From Lactuca virosa (taxonomy: Eukaryota; Streptophyta; Magnoliopsida; Asterales; Asteraceae), in contig CAKMRJ010005634.1 in NCBI GenBank assembly GCA_928212115.1, forward strand, positions 173,599,714-173,663,713: a DNA stretch of 64,000 nt, given 5' to 3'. The translations under genes and the position numbers were made by a program. Positions 1 through 10,500 of the stretch are shown here, piece after piece (the first letter of the stretch is position 1; every line of letters starts with the position of its first letter). The notes under the pieces were generated by a model. The model saw only the letters and a program-made list of their open reading frames with translations. It was not told the DNA's origin and made no database searches.

Positions 1-2291
1 CCTATCCAAATATAATGTGTTGCCGTAGATGCTCAGGAGAAAGATCTAACCAGGTTCCCAGAACCTGAATGACAGGACATTTTAATCCCAAGCCTTCCTA
101 AGGCTGATGAATACCCATTCGGATCTACTCCCAGTCCCCAACTGGAGTATTACCAATCCAAGAAGCTTAATCCTCTGAGACACTCCGAACTGATGAGATC
201 ACCAATATCCTCTTGTACTCCATCCGAGTACAACTCCCCCGAATCTCAACAAAACATCCAACCCGAACGCGCTCCTACAAAAGACATAATCAACACAATC
301 TCTGTGCCCATAGCCTATGACTGTAATACCATTACATGGTCCTCAGTATAGGTCTGTATTGCCTCTGAGCCCACAACATGAGTCTGGTTTTCCTTCTCCG
401 GCCCTCAGCTCATGACTGGAATGCTCCTGATAACCTATCGAAACTGCTGTCGTCACTTCAGTTGTCCCAACGCTCCATCCTAGAGATTCTCACCTCCTCC
501 ATTGCACAAGAGGGCCAAATCAATGTCCTTCACAACACCAACAAGCGTCACAGTACTGAAACCTCACCCTACACTATCCACTTGTAGAACAAGTTGCTAC
601 CCCATAACACATATATACTCAGAACCTGATCATATAACTAACAAAACCCACATAATGTCTTCAGCATACTCCATTCAGCATGTTCAATACTTGGGGACAG
701 ACCTACTAATTGCTATAGCATAGCAACATAATAAATACCCGTACATAGATCTACAAACACATACAGAGTCTTCAGCATGACTGTTCTCACCCACTTGGGG
801 TTCGAAACTCCTGATCCATTCCTTGGACTCTAACCCCGACCTAACCCTAGGCCTCATGTCGACCGTCCACCCTCTCAGAAATCTGTGGTCTGTTCCCTGA
901 TCCGCATGTCTACCACATATGCTAAATAACCCGCACACCCATGCTGAAACTACTGCCGAGCCCTGGCAGCCAACAAAACCCTCAATATATCAATCCAAAA
1001 ACCATCAGAGTCGAGCATACCCTCGACCGAATACTCGAACTGAACTCAATTCATGACTAGAACTCCAACCTGGTTCCTCGACTTCTGCTATCAAGCACCA
1101 AGAAGGCGTGATACACATGCTGGGGAGTTTTACCGAACTCCCAACTCACACAACCCTCAAACCAAACAGCCACTTGGGTTGTCTTCCTTCCTGACAACGA
1201 TGCGAGACTTATCCTATTTTCAACACTACTCCTGCTTCTGTATCCCGGGACGATTCTCCCCCACTTAGCTTAGACTAAGTCTTCACAATACATGATAATT
1301 TGGAGAATTCCCGATCCTTCTCACTTTCCGACGATCCATCCGATCACAACCATCTCTTCCCAACTAGTGCTTCGTTAATAGCCAATCCCAATGATCACAC
1401 ACTTCTTAAGAACTGGATGAACACTTCCTGAATACCAGTGAAACCGACAGTCACTAATGCTTGAATGACCCCACACTCAAGTCCTGAAGACCAAAAGATA
1501 AATGCTCCAACTAATACCTTGGCGACGAACTACTTCCCTTGGCGCTTTCGTTCGTTAATCACTAACGGTTGCTAAAACCACTGAATCCTGTCAATGCTGA
1601 ATAACCCTTATGTGGGAACCTATCCGCAGACCTCCCACATAATACCCCTTTTCCAAATGTGTTCCAAACAAGTTTCCCGCTCTCGGGCTCTAGAAATCAT
1701 TCTATTTAGGGTTCGCACCCTGACTCACTTACCCGCTCAAACGTCCATAGCTGAACTGCAGCAGCTGAAGCAATTTCTGCCCTAAACTGGGATACAAACT
1801 ACTCCCAAGACATAGTCTACAATCCCAAAAGTGCAATAGATCACACAATCAATCCTTACCGCCCAATACAAGAGATCCAAGGCAGACCAGGCATCACAAA
1901 ATACTTATGCCACATCGACCCACCTGCGCTCACCGGTGCTGAAATAATGTCGCCAATCCCTGTAACCAACTGACCTCGAGCTGGAATACAACCTGATCTT
2001 GGGGTCACAAGCTTGCTCACTACTTCGAGCTCGAAAAACTGAAAGGGCACAATCCTTGCCCTATAAAACGACAGTCCAATCCATCAATTAACCATTCCAC
2101 TTCCAGCTGCAAAACCCCAGCTAAACATAATCATCACTCCTTTCCGGAGTCCCCACGACTCACATTCCGGCCTCGAGCAAACCCCTGAGCCTCAAATCTA
2201 GAAACTCATGCCAGCCTCTCCCGCTCAACCCGCGGAATGCAACGAGTACAGAACATCTCCCTGATCTCAAGTAACTGCAGTCCTCTGCTCA
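1..2291 (-). pseudogene. Decayed gag/internal region of gypsy element A
   Basis: No open frame of useful length survives here. Just left of the better preserved gag start, minus-strand translation of about 2160-2280 still gives a gag-like stretch (REMFCTRCIPRVERERL), so this is the continuation of the gag gene of the element whose 5' LTR lies at 3367-5736. Further left I see no protease, RT or integrase motif, so either decay is deep or the element is a non-autonomous derivative. The element runs off the window edge, so its 3' LTR is not visible. Confidence 0.55.
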
Positions 2292-2585
2292 TCAAAATAT
2301 GCCCCAGTACTGGAAAGCTCGACCAGCCCCTTCCCTTGTCGTCGTTACAGCTGCTATAGCGGCCGCGGCAACCGTCTCGGCAATGGCTGTATAGCGCTCG
2401 CCGAAATACTCCATCATGGCGGTCTTAATAGACCCAAACATCTCCGGAAACTGTCCCCTGACAACCCCGATCACCTCCTCCCGGATGATCTCACTGACAC
2501 GGTCCTCTGAAAATGCTGACCTATCCTGGCTGCCAGCTCCCGATCCTATCCTGGATATGGTCTCAAGACGTCGCATAATCACCAT
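2292..2585 (-). pseudogene. gag N-terminus of gypsy element A
   Basis: The minus-strand frame of 97 codons starts with a short basic stretch, then a Gly/Ser-rich segment (SGAGS) and a helical part containing SEIIREEV and FGSIKTAMMEYFGERYTAIAE. The same layout opens the gag of element D at 24696 (SSEITRS, FGTVKEGILEILDERL) and the gag fragment of element C at 5737-5849 (SSEITHT). Gag forms the retrotransposon particle and binds the genomic RNA. After about residue 82 the similarity ends and the frame closes, so this is a truncated relic. It lies about 765 bp downstream of the primer binding site, a normal leader length for these elements. Confidence 0.7.
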
Positions 2586-3350
2586 TCTGTTAAGACATCA
2601 GAAAGATCTCTGATAATCCATATAATGACAGGGGACCAACTCCCAACCCAACCCTAGGGGTTGTGACTTCCTTGCTACGCGTATGGGTCCTGTGCTTTCA
2701 GTAGTACGGGCCCATACTACCTTCCACACCTACCCTTATTTGTCTCAAGTATCATCACAACGCCTTAACAATATACATAATTATAGAGAGCGCTCAATCC
2801 TCACTCCTAGAGGAATGCTAAATATCTCATAACTGGCCTCCCGACCTCACACAACCCACCCAACTATGAAACTTCCACCAACCCTGCAGCACTAATGTAT
2901 GCTAGCCATACATAACACTGGACCCTATAGACTTTCGAATATCTGATTCTACCCTAAGCCCCTAATCAACAAGAACAGAACATAAAGTCAAATCAAACAT
3001 TCTCAGGCTATAAGATCTTAATTATGTACAGTCGTGATACATACACAAGCAATTACAGTAATGATGTCAATCTCATATAAGAAAAACCCTAGGCTAGCAG
3101 AAATCATGTAATCAAGCAATTCTATCATGCAATTCTTGAAGATCCTTATCCTAGTACTAGCATGTTGTTCTAACATATCACATGATCAAATAACTGCATG
3201 GAATTTTGGGGTCAACTTACTGGCTCCGGCTGATCGTACACTTGTATCCTCCTTTTCTTATTTTGAAAACCATTTAAAACTATTTTGAAAATATGTTCCT
3301 TAATTTGAGACTGGATTCACACGAGTGTTCCTCCAATTCACTCAAACCAA
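2586..3350 (-). other. Untranslated leader of gypsy element A
   Basis: Segment between the primer binding site and gag. It is non-coding. It holds a near-perfect palindrome at 2701-2720 that is also present in the leaders of elements C and D. Confidence 0.65.
2701..2720 (-). promoter_or_regulatory. Conserved GGGCCC palindrome in leader of element A
   Basis: The 20-mer reads GTAGTA-T-GGGCCC-G-TACTAC in element sense. As RNA the single T/G position is a wobble pair, so the whole sequence is self-complementary. Equivalents occur at 5961-5981 (one extra base) and 24505-24524 (GAGCCC core) in otherwise diverged leaders. A role in RNA dimerisation or packaging is inference. Confidence 0.55.
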
Positions 3351-3366
3351 GGCTCTGATACCAACT
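3351..3366 (-). promoter_or_regulatory. Primer binding site (initiator tRNA-Met) of element A
   Basis: Minus-strand sequence TTGGTATCAGAGCC immediately follows the LTR end. TGGTATCAGAGC is complementary to the 3' end of plant initiator tRNA-Met, the standard primer for minus-strand DNA synthesis in plant LTR retrotransposons. It fixes the element orientation as minus. Confidence 0.93.
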
Positions 3367-3654
3367 TGTAACATCCATAAAATTCGAGCCAATTTAAAAC
3401 TTTTTAAATCATTTAAAACCATTCAGTTATTACAATTTGTTTTCAAAATAGTTTAAACATCAGAGTTCCCAGAAATCATAATCATTAATCGAGGAAGTGT
3501 ATAGTCACACCTTCGCCTTCCCGCGGTCATCCGTTGAACCTGAAACAATAAACTGAAACTGTAAGCTCGAAGGCTTAGTGAGTTACCCCAAAAATACCAA
3601 CGTCATACCGATATAACCATAACATATAGCATATAAGTAAACAAAACAACCATG

Positions 3655-4140
3655 CATCTCGAGTCTATAGTGTGCATGATGAGCCTTCAGCCTGACTGGA
3701 CCGCCTCGCATGCCTTCAATCTATCTGGACCGCTTTCCGAGCCTTCGGCACGTCTGGACCGCCTCGTAAGGCCTTCAGCCTATCCGGACCGCTCGCTGGG
3801 CCTTCGGGCTGACTATGTGCCCTCCTGGGCCTGCAATCTATCTGATCCGCCCTGGGTATGTTGGCCTTCAGCACAAAGCAGGACCGCCTCAACCCAACCC
3901 CCAATCAAATAACCATGTGCACATATAACAGATAATGACATAACAGTCTATAGACGACAAACCGATCTAATAGATCATATAGCATAGCAACATCCTATAA
4001 CCAGCATACCGACCTAACCGGTCACTAACATAACATCATCCTATATACCAGGATACCGACCTAAACCAGGTCACTAAACATAGTACCATCCTAACTACCA
4101 GGATGCAGATCTAGCAGATCAATAAACATATCAAGAAAAT
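3655..4140 (-). repeat. Imperfect short-unit array in LTR A
   Basis: Two runs of degenerate repeats. At about 3660-3900 units such as CTGGACCGCCTCG and GCCTTCRGCCTATCYGGACCGC recur with varied spacing. At about 3950-4130 units such as ACCGAYCTAAYAGATCA alternate with CATCCTATAACCAG. Most units contain a short dyad. The array lies inside the putative leader intron 3540-4212. Confidence 0.7.
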
Positions 4141-4627
4141 ACCCGGATACAAATCAGATAAAGGGCCGGCCTTGGTACCTTAGACCCTGTTGATATAGTA
4201 AGGATAACTCACCTCGCACTGCCGATCTGAACTGAAGAATCGAACTCCCAAATCACCGCCTCACCAAAAATCTCGAACTGCTGATCTCTCGACTCCCAAA
4301 GCTATCAATACCAAAATATCACTTAGTTCAAAACAATAATCCTCCTTAGGGTAAAATGACCATTTTACCCTTATTCCAACTTGGTCCATATCTAAGGCTC
4401 AAAATCATAATATAAAAAAACCCAACACTGGATGGGCTTCCTAAACCCACTAATGGCTCAATTTGCAAAATTAGGACCAATCCCTCCTATGGGCCTTACC
4501 CTAAGCCCAAACATCTTCTTGGCACACATTATCTGACTCTTGATGGCCCATTGAGGCCCAAAGGACCAAAATCCCCCTGCATGGCCCAAACCAAGGCCCA
4601 TAATCCATAAGGCCCATAACTGATGAC

Positions 4628-4712
4628 TACGCTGGGCGTACTCCTATGTACGCTAAGCGTACTAGCCAAATGGTGCGTACGCTGGGCGTACCTGCTTGTG
4701 TTCTCAGCGTAC
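4628..4712. repeat. Palindrome cluster downstream of TATA, LTR A
   Basis: Copies of the interrupted palindrome GTACGC-TGG-GCGTAC at 4628-4641, 4648-4662 (CTAAG core), 4677-4691 and a half-copy at 4701-4712. Confidence 0.85.
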
Positions 4713-5300
4713 TCCCCGGTTAAGTCATTTTCCCATTAAGTGCTTAATACTCAGATTCAGAAGCTACAATCACAGATCCAAGTCCTTTCCAACGTCTTAA
4801 TCCATAAAGCCACTGACTTGGTGACTTTGCATGCCCTAAACAATTCCAAACTCCAAAAATGATATTCTACTTCCATGAAAGTGGTCTTAACTCTTGCATG
4901 AACCCATTAAGACCACCAAGATGACAACTTTCTGTCCTAGGGAGTCATTTAGCACTAAGGGTGGCAACCCTTAGCCTAGAAGCCGTATTTTGACTAAGAA
5001 GCTTCAACCTTTGGACCGAAATGACTTCAAAACTAAACCACACTAGATCTAAGCACTCTTAGATAAAGTTTATAGCTTTATACCTCCAAGTGATCTGAAA
5101 TGGAACCCCAAACTCGGATCTACTGCTTCCCCTTTGATCCACCACCTTGCTATACTCTTCACTTGCTTGGAAATGGCTTCACAATCACAAAAATGCTCTA
5201 TAATGACCTCCAAAGCTCCAAGAACACTCAAGGGAGGGTTAGGGTTTCGTGGTGGTTGTATGAAGATGAGAGGGAGGCTGATAATTGGGGTGTTATGTTC

Positions 5301-5310
5301 TTTATATAGC
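5301..5310 (-). promoter_or_regulatory. TATA box of LTR A
   Basis: CTATATAAAG on the minus strand, positioned within the LTR as expected for the Pol II promoter of a plant LTR retrotransposon. The flanking palindrome cluster lies 40-150 bp upstream. Confidence 0.6.
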
Positions 5311-5347
5311 GACATGCTCTAAAAATTAGGGTTTAGGGTCTCTGAGA

Positions 5348-5448
5348 GTACGTTGGGCGTACCTCTCGTACGCTGGGCGTACTCCTCCCCATACCCGCGA
5401 TCATTTACTCCACTACGCTGGGCGTATACCAGCTTACGTTGGGCGTAC
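5348..5448. repeat. Palindrome cluster upstream of TATA, LTR A
   Basis: Four copies of GTACGYTGGGCGTAY at 5348-5362, 5368-5382, 5414-5427 and 5435-5448: six-base inverted arms around a TGG core. Confidence 0.88.
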
Positions 5449-5736
5449 TCAGCCGGACACGTGCATGCTTCCCTTGCATGCACGGGACTTGCTTGCCAAA
5501 CATTTCCATTGGGGACCATTTATGCCAAATGCTTTAAAGTGCTATAACTTCTTCATTCTAAGTCCGTTTCCGACGAACTTTATATCCACGAAAAGTTAGA
5601 CAGAAGCCCTACGCTCCTGACCACACACCCAAGCCTTAAACCTTCCGAATAAATCCCGGGACCCTAAAAGACCGAATCGCTCATACCCTGGGCCTCCGAG
5701 ACCGCCACAAAGTGCTTTTCAAAACGGGGTGTTACA

Positions 5737-5849
5737 GTGTGGGTGATCTCCGACGAGATGAAGTCCCGCGTCTGCTCATCCATCGGTTCAATGCCAGCAC
5801 CTGAGCCTGAACCAAAGCATGAACCTCCTCCACGAGTGCTCATCACCAT
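5737..5849 (-). pseudogene. gag start of gypsy element C, cut by element A
   Basis: The frame starts at 5849 and encodes a Gly/Ser-rich start (SGSGAGIEPMDEQ) followed by RDFISSEITHTV, matching the gag start of element D at 24696 (GSGAG..., RKFISSEITRSI). The match to gag ends at 5737, the first base after the GTTACA end of LTR A. Element A therefore inserted in this gag; the continuation should lie left of the window. Confidence 0.8.
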
Positions 5850-6998
5850 ACTGAAAAGAAACCATACAATAATCAGAACATACTCAAAGAACCCTCTTCC
5901 TACAGACTTCCTAGATTCTCTGTGACTCCCCTCGATTCGAGTATGGATCCTGTGGTTTTAGTAGTACGGGCCCAATACTACCTTCCATACCTACCCATAC
6001 TTTCCTCAAGAGTTATCTCGAATCCTCCAAGTCACCTTCTTAAATCGGTACTCCAAGTACCTGCTAAACAGCGCAACCCAACCCGCTAAAGTACTTCCTA
6101 GGCTCTCCTAGGTTCCCGACCTCACCATGCCATCAGCTGCTGAAGAACTCCCACTAATGTCAGGTAGCTACTTCATGAATACAATTACATGCAACAAAGC
6201 TTAGATAATCCTTCGAGTAAAAAGACTCAACCCTACAATGGTTGGACTCAAACGAGAGCTGCGCAATAGAGTCAAATCCGAAACTCTGAGATTATTTAAC
6301 CTTTGCAACACATGACTTAACATATTCACTTAATAGTTAACACACATCACTAAGAGTTCCATAAAGCACAAAGCAAGCATCATTCGTGCAGTAACACTCC
6401 AAGCTACATAACAACAAAGGACATCCCAAGCTCAATTACTACAGCCCATTCTAGGAAATTCCACTCTCACTATCGGTTGTCTTATGTATGCAAATTATAC
6501 ACAGTATATGATCAAATAGATTGTCGAATGAAAGACTCTACCCTAGGACCACAACCAAACAAGGAACAGGAAGTAAGGCCAAATCTGTAATTCTAGGGCT
6601 ATATGATCCTAATCGTATACTATCTTTAAAACATACACTTAGCAATCACTTCTACCAATATAGGTTCCAAATCTAGCATATCATCCAATTCTCCTAGGCT
6701 ACAAGGCATCAATATCAGGTCGTTCTATCGTGCAATTTTTGAAAGTATCCCTAGCCTTATCCTAGCATGTGAACATTCATATCATATATCATATCAACAT
6801 ATATGGGTATTATGGGAATCACTTACTTGAGCTCGACTGATTGCACGCATCACACCCCCTTTTATTTATAAAAATCTTTTCAGAAACTTATTTTCTTTAC
6901 AAAAATCTTTTTAGAAACTTATTTTCTTTCAAAAGATTACCAATTCCTCAGTTTGAGTTCAGACATACCCAAGAGTGTGTCTGAATCCCTCAAACCAA
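5850..6998 (-). other. Untranslated leader of gypsy element C
   Basis: Non-coding segment between primer site and gag. It shares with the A and D leaders the block GGAAGGTAGTAtgGGCCC around 5961-5990 (minus sense). Confidence 0.65.
5961..5981 (-). promoter_or_regulatory. Conserved GGGCCC palindrome in leader of element C
   Basis: Arms GTAGTA/TACTAC around CGGGCCCAA on the plus strand; one base longer than the copy at 2701-2720, otherwise the same. Confidence 0.55.
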
Positions 6999-7014
6999 GG
7001 CTCTGATACCAACT
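6999..7014 (-). promoter_or_regulatory. Primer binding site (initiator tRNA-Met) of element C
   Basis: Minus-strand TTGGTATCAGAGCCTT directly follows the LTR end at 7015, the same arrangement as at 3351-3366. Confidence 0.92.
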
Positions 7015-7414
7015 TGTAACACCCCGAAAATCCAAGGTAAACTTTTCATTTTTAAAACAATAAATCATACAAACGAGTTGTTCCAAATGTAACGACCCAA
7101 AAATCCAGGGTAAAATTTTCATTTTTCATTATAGTGAAACACAAATGTTACTTAATCCAACCATTCAAAAACATTGCTTAATTAAAACATTTATCAAAGT
7201 TACATCCCAAAATCACATAATGCGGAAAACACGGGTGTGTGCGCTGCGATCAAGCAGGGCCCTTCCTTTTAAAACCAATGATACCTGAAACCATAAACAA
7301 AACTGTAAGCATGAAGCTTAGTGAGTTCCCCAGAGCATACCCCACATAATCCACATAATCCATAAAACCACATAAATCATATCAATAACATAAGCCATGC
7401 ATATAAACATATAT

Positions 7415-7845
7415 GGATGTCATTGAAACCCTCCAAGGTCTTACACCGGGTGCCATGGGAACCCCCACATGGTCTTAGCCCATTGCCATGGGAACCCCCC
7501 ACATGATCTTCCTAGAATATAAGGATGCCATGGAAACCTTCCAAGGTCTTACACCAATGCCATGGGAACCCCCACATGGTCTTAACCTGGAATGCCATGG
7601 GAACCCCCCAATAGTTTGGCATCCAACTGCCTCGGGAACCCCTCAGGGTCTTCCATGCAAGTATCACAGAGACAACTAACATACATATCACAAAGACAAC
7701 TAGAATATCACAAGTCATATAAGCCATACATGAAATCATATAAGGATTCCTTGGAAACCCTCCAAAGTCTTATATCCAATTGCCTTGGGAACCCCCCCGA
7801 GGTCTTCCATACGAGTACCATAAAGACTGCTAGCATATCACATAT
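7415..7845 (-). repeat. CCATGG-type short-unit array in LTR B
   Basis: About seven to eight imperfect units of roughly 28-70 bp, each with a version of TGCCATGGGAACCCCCCACATGGTCTT split by variable spacers. CCATGG and ACATGGT dyads dominate. It lies inside the putative leader intron 7285-7954. Confidence 0.82.
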
Positions 7846-8763
7846 CACATAAACAACTGGCATATCACATATCACATAAAAGCTAGCATACCACATAACA
7901 CTTAATGGGATGGCCTTGGTGCCTTCGACCCATTGGTATGGTGAAGAGACTCACCTCACACTGCCGAAGTCCCACGGATAAAACTCTAGTTGCTGGATGA
8001 CAAACTCCCGAACTGTCCATATCAAAACAACACCCAATTAACCATTTGGGTTTCAATGTATAACCATAAATCCACACTTGGGGTAAAAGGACCATTTTAC
8101 CCCTAACCTACCTTGGTTCAAAACCAAGGCCCAAACTCACACTCTGAAGGCCCAAAAGCCAAATAATCAACCAAGGCCCAACATATGGCCCAATTTTCGA
8201 AATTGGGCCCAAACCTCTACATGGTCTTACCTTAAGGACCAACCATTTATTCTAGTCCAAACACTTGGCATTACGATGGTCTAATATCTTATAACCATCA
8301 AACCCCAATTATGGCCCACTTATGGCCCAATTTTCCAAATTGGCCCAAACCTTTCCAATGGGCCTTATCCTAAAGCCCAATAATTTCTTTAGTTCATAAA
8401 CTTGTTCCCAATTGGCCCACGAAGGCCCACAACAACTTAGTCCAAGAAGTGGCCCAACTTGAAGCCCAAACATAATTAGGGTTTTTCACATAAAATGACG
8501 ATTATGGTTAAGAGTTCTTACTTAATCCATTAAGGACTTAATCCATTAATTCCATCACCCTACTAGGCCAAACATACAATATAATCGGGCATAAGTCATA
8601 ATTCCAATCCAATGGTCCAAAATGCGGGTCCCGACAATTCCAAACTAACATATCCAAAATTAGGGTTTTCTAAGCCCTAATTAGAGTTTCCAACCCAATC
8701 GCGTGCCAATTAGTCCATTGGTTAAGTTTTTACGTCAATTTGTGTTAAATAAGTCGGGCACCA

Positions 8764-9122
8764 CCCACTACCACCTCTGGTAGTGGTGGTCAACGGCGAC
8801 TCACGGCGGTAGCCACCACCTCGTGGTGGTGGTGGTGGTTATGATTCTAGACCAAAACATGCCCAAGCATCTCAAATAGCAATCCAATCACACAAAAATG
8901 CACACCGCCACCCAACACGACGACTGGTGGCGGCAGAAGGCAGCAGCCACCACCTCACGGTGGTGGTGGTGGGTTTCTTCGGATTTTCCGGCCAACAATG
9001 TACATACAAAATATTATCTAAATGAAATGCACACACAATATAACACACACACACACAACCACCCTTGTGGCGGCAGGCGGTGGTCGGAGATGATACCAAC
9101 CACCTCACGGTGGTGGTGGTTC
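8764..9122. repeat. CCACCACC hairpin repeats in LTR B
   Basis: Four GC-rich inverted repeats: around 8766-8790 (ACCACC-TCTGGTA-GTGGTGGT), 8811-8841 (CCACCACCTCGTGGTGGTGG), 8947-8973 and 9098-9121 (ACCACC-TCAC-GGTGGT). All pair ACCACC with GGTGGT across a 4-7 base loop, at spacings of roughly 50-150 bp. Confidence 0.8.
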
Positions 9123-10254
9123 TCTTTTAATTCTCGATCACGCAACACACACACCAGCACACACACGCATTAAACGCAATACAGCAGCAACATACACACC
9201 CGACTTGTGAGACACGAACACAACCACTCCTATACGGTGGCATTCGGCGGACCGATCAATTGGCAGCAACACGACAACCGTTCGGAGCAGCGGTGGCAGC
9301 AACAACTCGTTACCAGAACGAGATGGAGAAGAGAAAAGGTGTTGCGGTTCCTTCCGAGTACAGCAGCAGCGGCATAAGAAAAGAATGTTCGCCCACTCGC
9401 GGTCCTAGTCGTCGCCGCCAACGAGAAGTACGATATGCAAGACGACGGCTCACAATGGCAGCGAGGCGTCGACTGATATCGGTGGTCGATGGAACAGTAA
9501 CACGCGAAGTCCACCACTCCACAACTGTCTTGAGCTATCCCGACGTGGGGGAAGAATGAAGGTCGACGGTGGCTCCCTTGGTGGCCTTGGCTGATCGGAA
9601 AAATGAGAAAGAACCATGGTGGCGGCTGGGAGGTCACAAGTGGCGGCTGACCCCTAATGTTAGGGTTAGGGTTAACATGGGCGAGTAAGGTGACGGGTTT
9701 TAACCCGTATCAATTTGAACTTCTTAACGTTTTAACACTTCCAGCCCTTCCCCCCCTCAATTCTTTTCAATCCAAGTCCATATTTTACTCTTTAGCCCAT
9801 GCTTCCAAAAATCTGTTCAATTTATATCCAATAATTACCAAACAGCCCTCAACCTTCAAAATTCTTTACAAAATAAATCCTGGAATTACACTTTTAACCC
9901 CCAAAAGTCCAAATTATATCATTTAACTCCCCGAAACCAACACCCTGCTAAATTATTATGAATTTTGAGGCTACTATAAGATAATATAAAATATAAATTT
10001 ACATATTGGGGTTCAGGGTTTATTATTTAATTACTTAATTTTAAACGAAATGTTACACCAAAACCGATCAAAGTGAATATATTATTTAAACATTAGAGTA
10101 ATATCATTAATTGCCAAAGCGGAAAACTATGGGGGATGTTGTGCAGCCAGGCCAGGCCCTTCTATTTCGAACCAAAAGTACCTGAAACCATAAATATGAA
10201 ACTGTAAGTACAAAGCTTAATGAGTTCCCCAAAATACCACATACCAAAACATAC

Positions 10255-10500
10255 AAGTTTCATGGGTTACCCCCATGGCCTTTCCTTGCAATGCTGAGGG
10301 CCAAATCCCAGTCTTACATACAAGTGTCATGGTCTACCCACATGGTCTTTCCTTGTAATGCTGAGGGCCAAATCCCGGTCTTACATACAAGTGCCAGGGA
10401 CCAGATCTTGGTCTTTCATACAACTGCCAGGGTTTAGATCCTAGTCTTTCATACAATTGTCAGGGGCCATATCCTGGTCTTTCATGCAAGCATCACAGAG
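10255..10500 (-). repeat. Short-unit array in LTR C
   Basis: Six imperfect units based on GGCCAAATCCCRGTCTTACATACAAGTG, GCCAGGGACCAGATCTTGGTCTTTCATACAA and similar. Unit sequence is unrelated to the arrays of LTR A and B, yet the array is in the same place, between acceptor (10192) and donor (10576). Confidence 0.8.

Larger units (their letters stand above)
3367..5736 (-). mobile_element. 5' LTR of gypsy element A (2370 bp)
   Basis: Bounded by TGTAAC at the low-coordinate end (next to the primer site) and by GTTACA at 5731-5736, giving the usual TG...CA ends. In element sense it has a TATA box (CTATATAAAG) at 5301-5310, four TACGYTGGGCGTA palindromes just upstream (5348-5448) and four more downstream (4628-4712). 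A splice-donor-like GAG|GTGAGT lies at 4215-4207 and an acceptor TTGTTTCAG|G ends at 3540, with a short-unit array between (about 3660-4140). The LTR sits inside the gag of element C; the flank at 5737-5741 (GTGTG) should be one copy of the target duplication. Confidence 0.9.
7088..10057 (-). mobile_element. Solo LTR B (2970 bp) inside LTR C
   Basis: Begins TGTAACGACCC at 7088 and ends TGTTACA at 10051-10057. Both sides carry the same five bases, CCAAA (7083-7087 and 10058-10062), a clear target-site duplication with no internal region, so it is a solo LTR left by recombination between LTRs. Its first 50 bases resemble those of LTR C (TGTAACNNCCCNAAAATCC), so the families are related. It has donor GAG|GTGAGT at 7957-7949, acceptor GGTTTCAG|GTAT ending at 7285, and a repeat array between them. 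Confidence 0.94.

Noticed and set aside
3351..3366. tRNA-like sequence TGGTATCAGAGC at several places as tRNA genes
   Set aside because: Only the 3'-end complement is present, always next to an LTR end; these are primer binding sites. No cloverleaf could be found.
4628..5448. TACGCTGGGCGTA copies as transposon terminal repeats
   Set aside because: They are clustered, too short, without target duplications or element bodies between matched pairs.
7415..7845. CRISPR-like array
   Set aside because: Units and spacers are both imperfect and vary in length, in a plant LTR; ordinary minisatellite-type repeats.
9230..9637. 135-codon minus-strand frame in LTR B as a gene
   Set aside because: Lies wholly inside an LTR, overlaps open frames on the other strand, low-complexity His/Ser/Cys composition caused by CCACC repeats.
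9655..9675. Telomere-like TTAGGGTTAGGGTT
   Set aside because: Only two units, inside solo LTR B; plant telomere repeats are TTTAGGG in long arrays.
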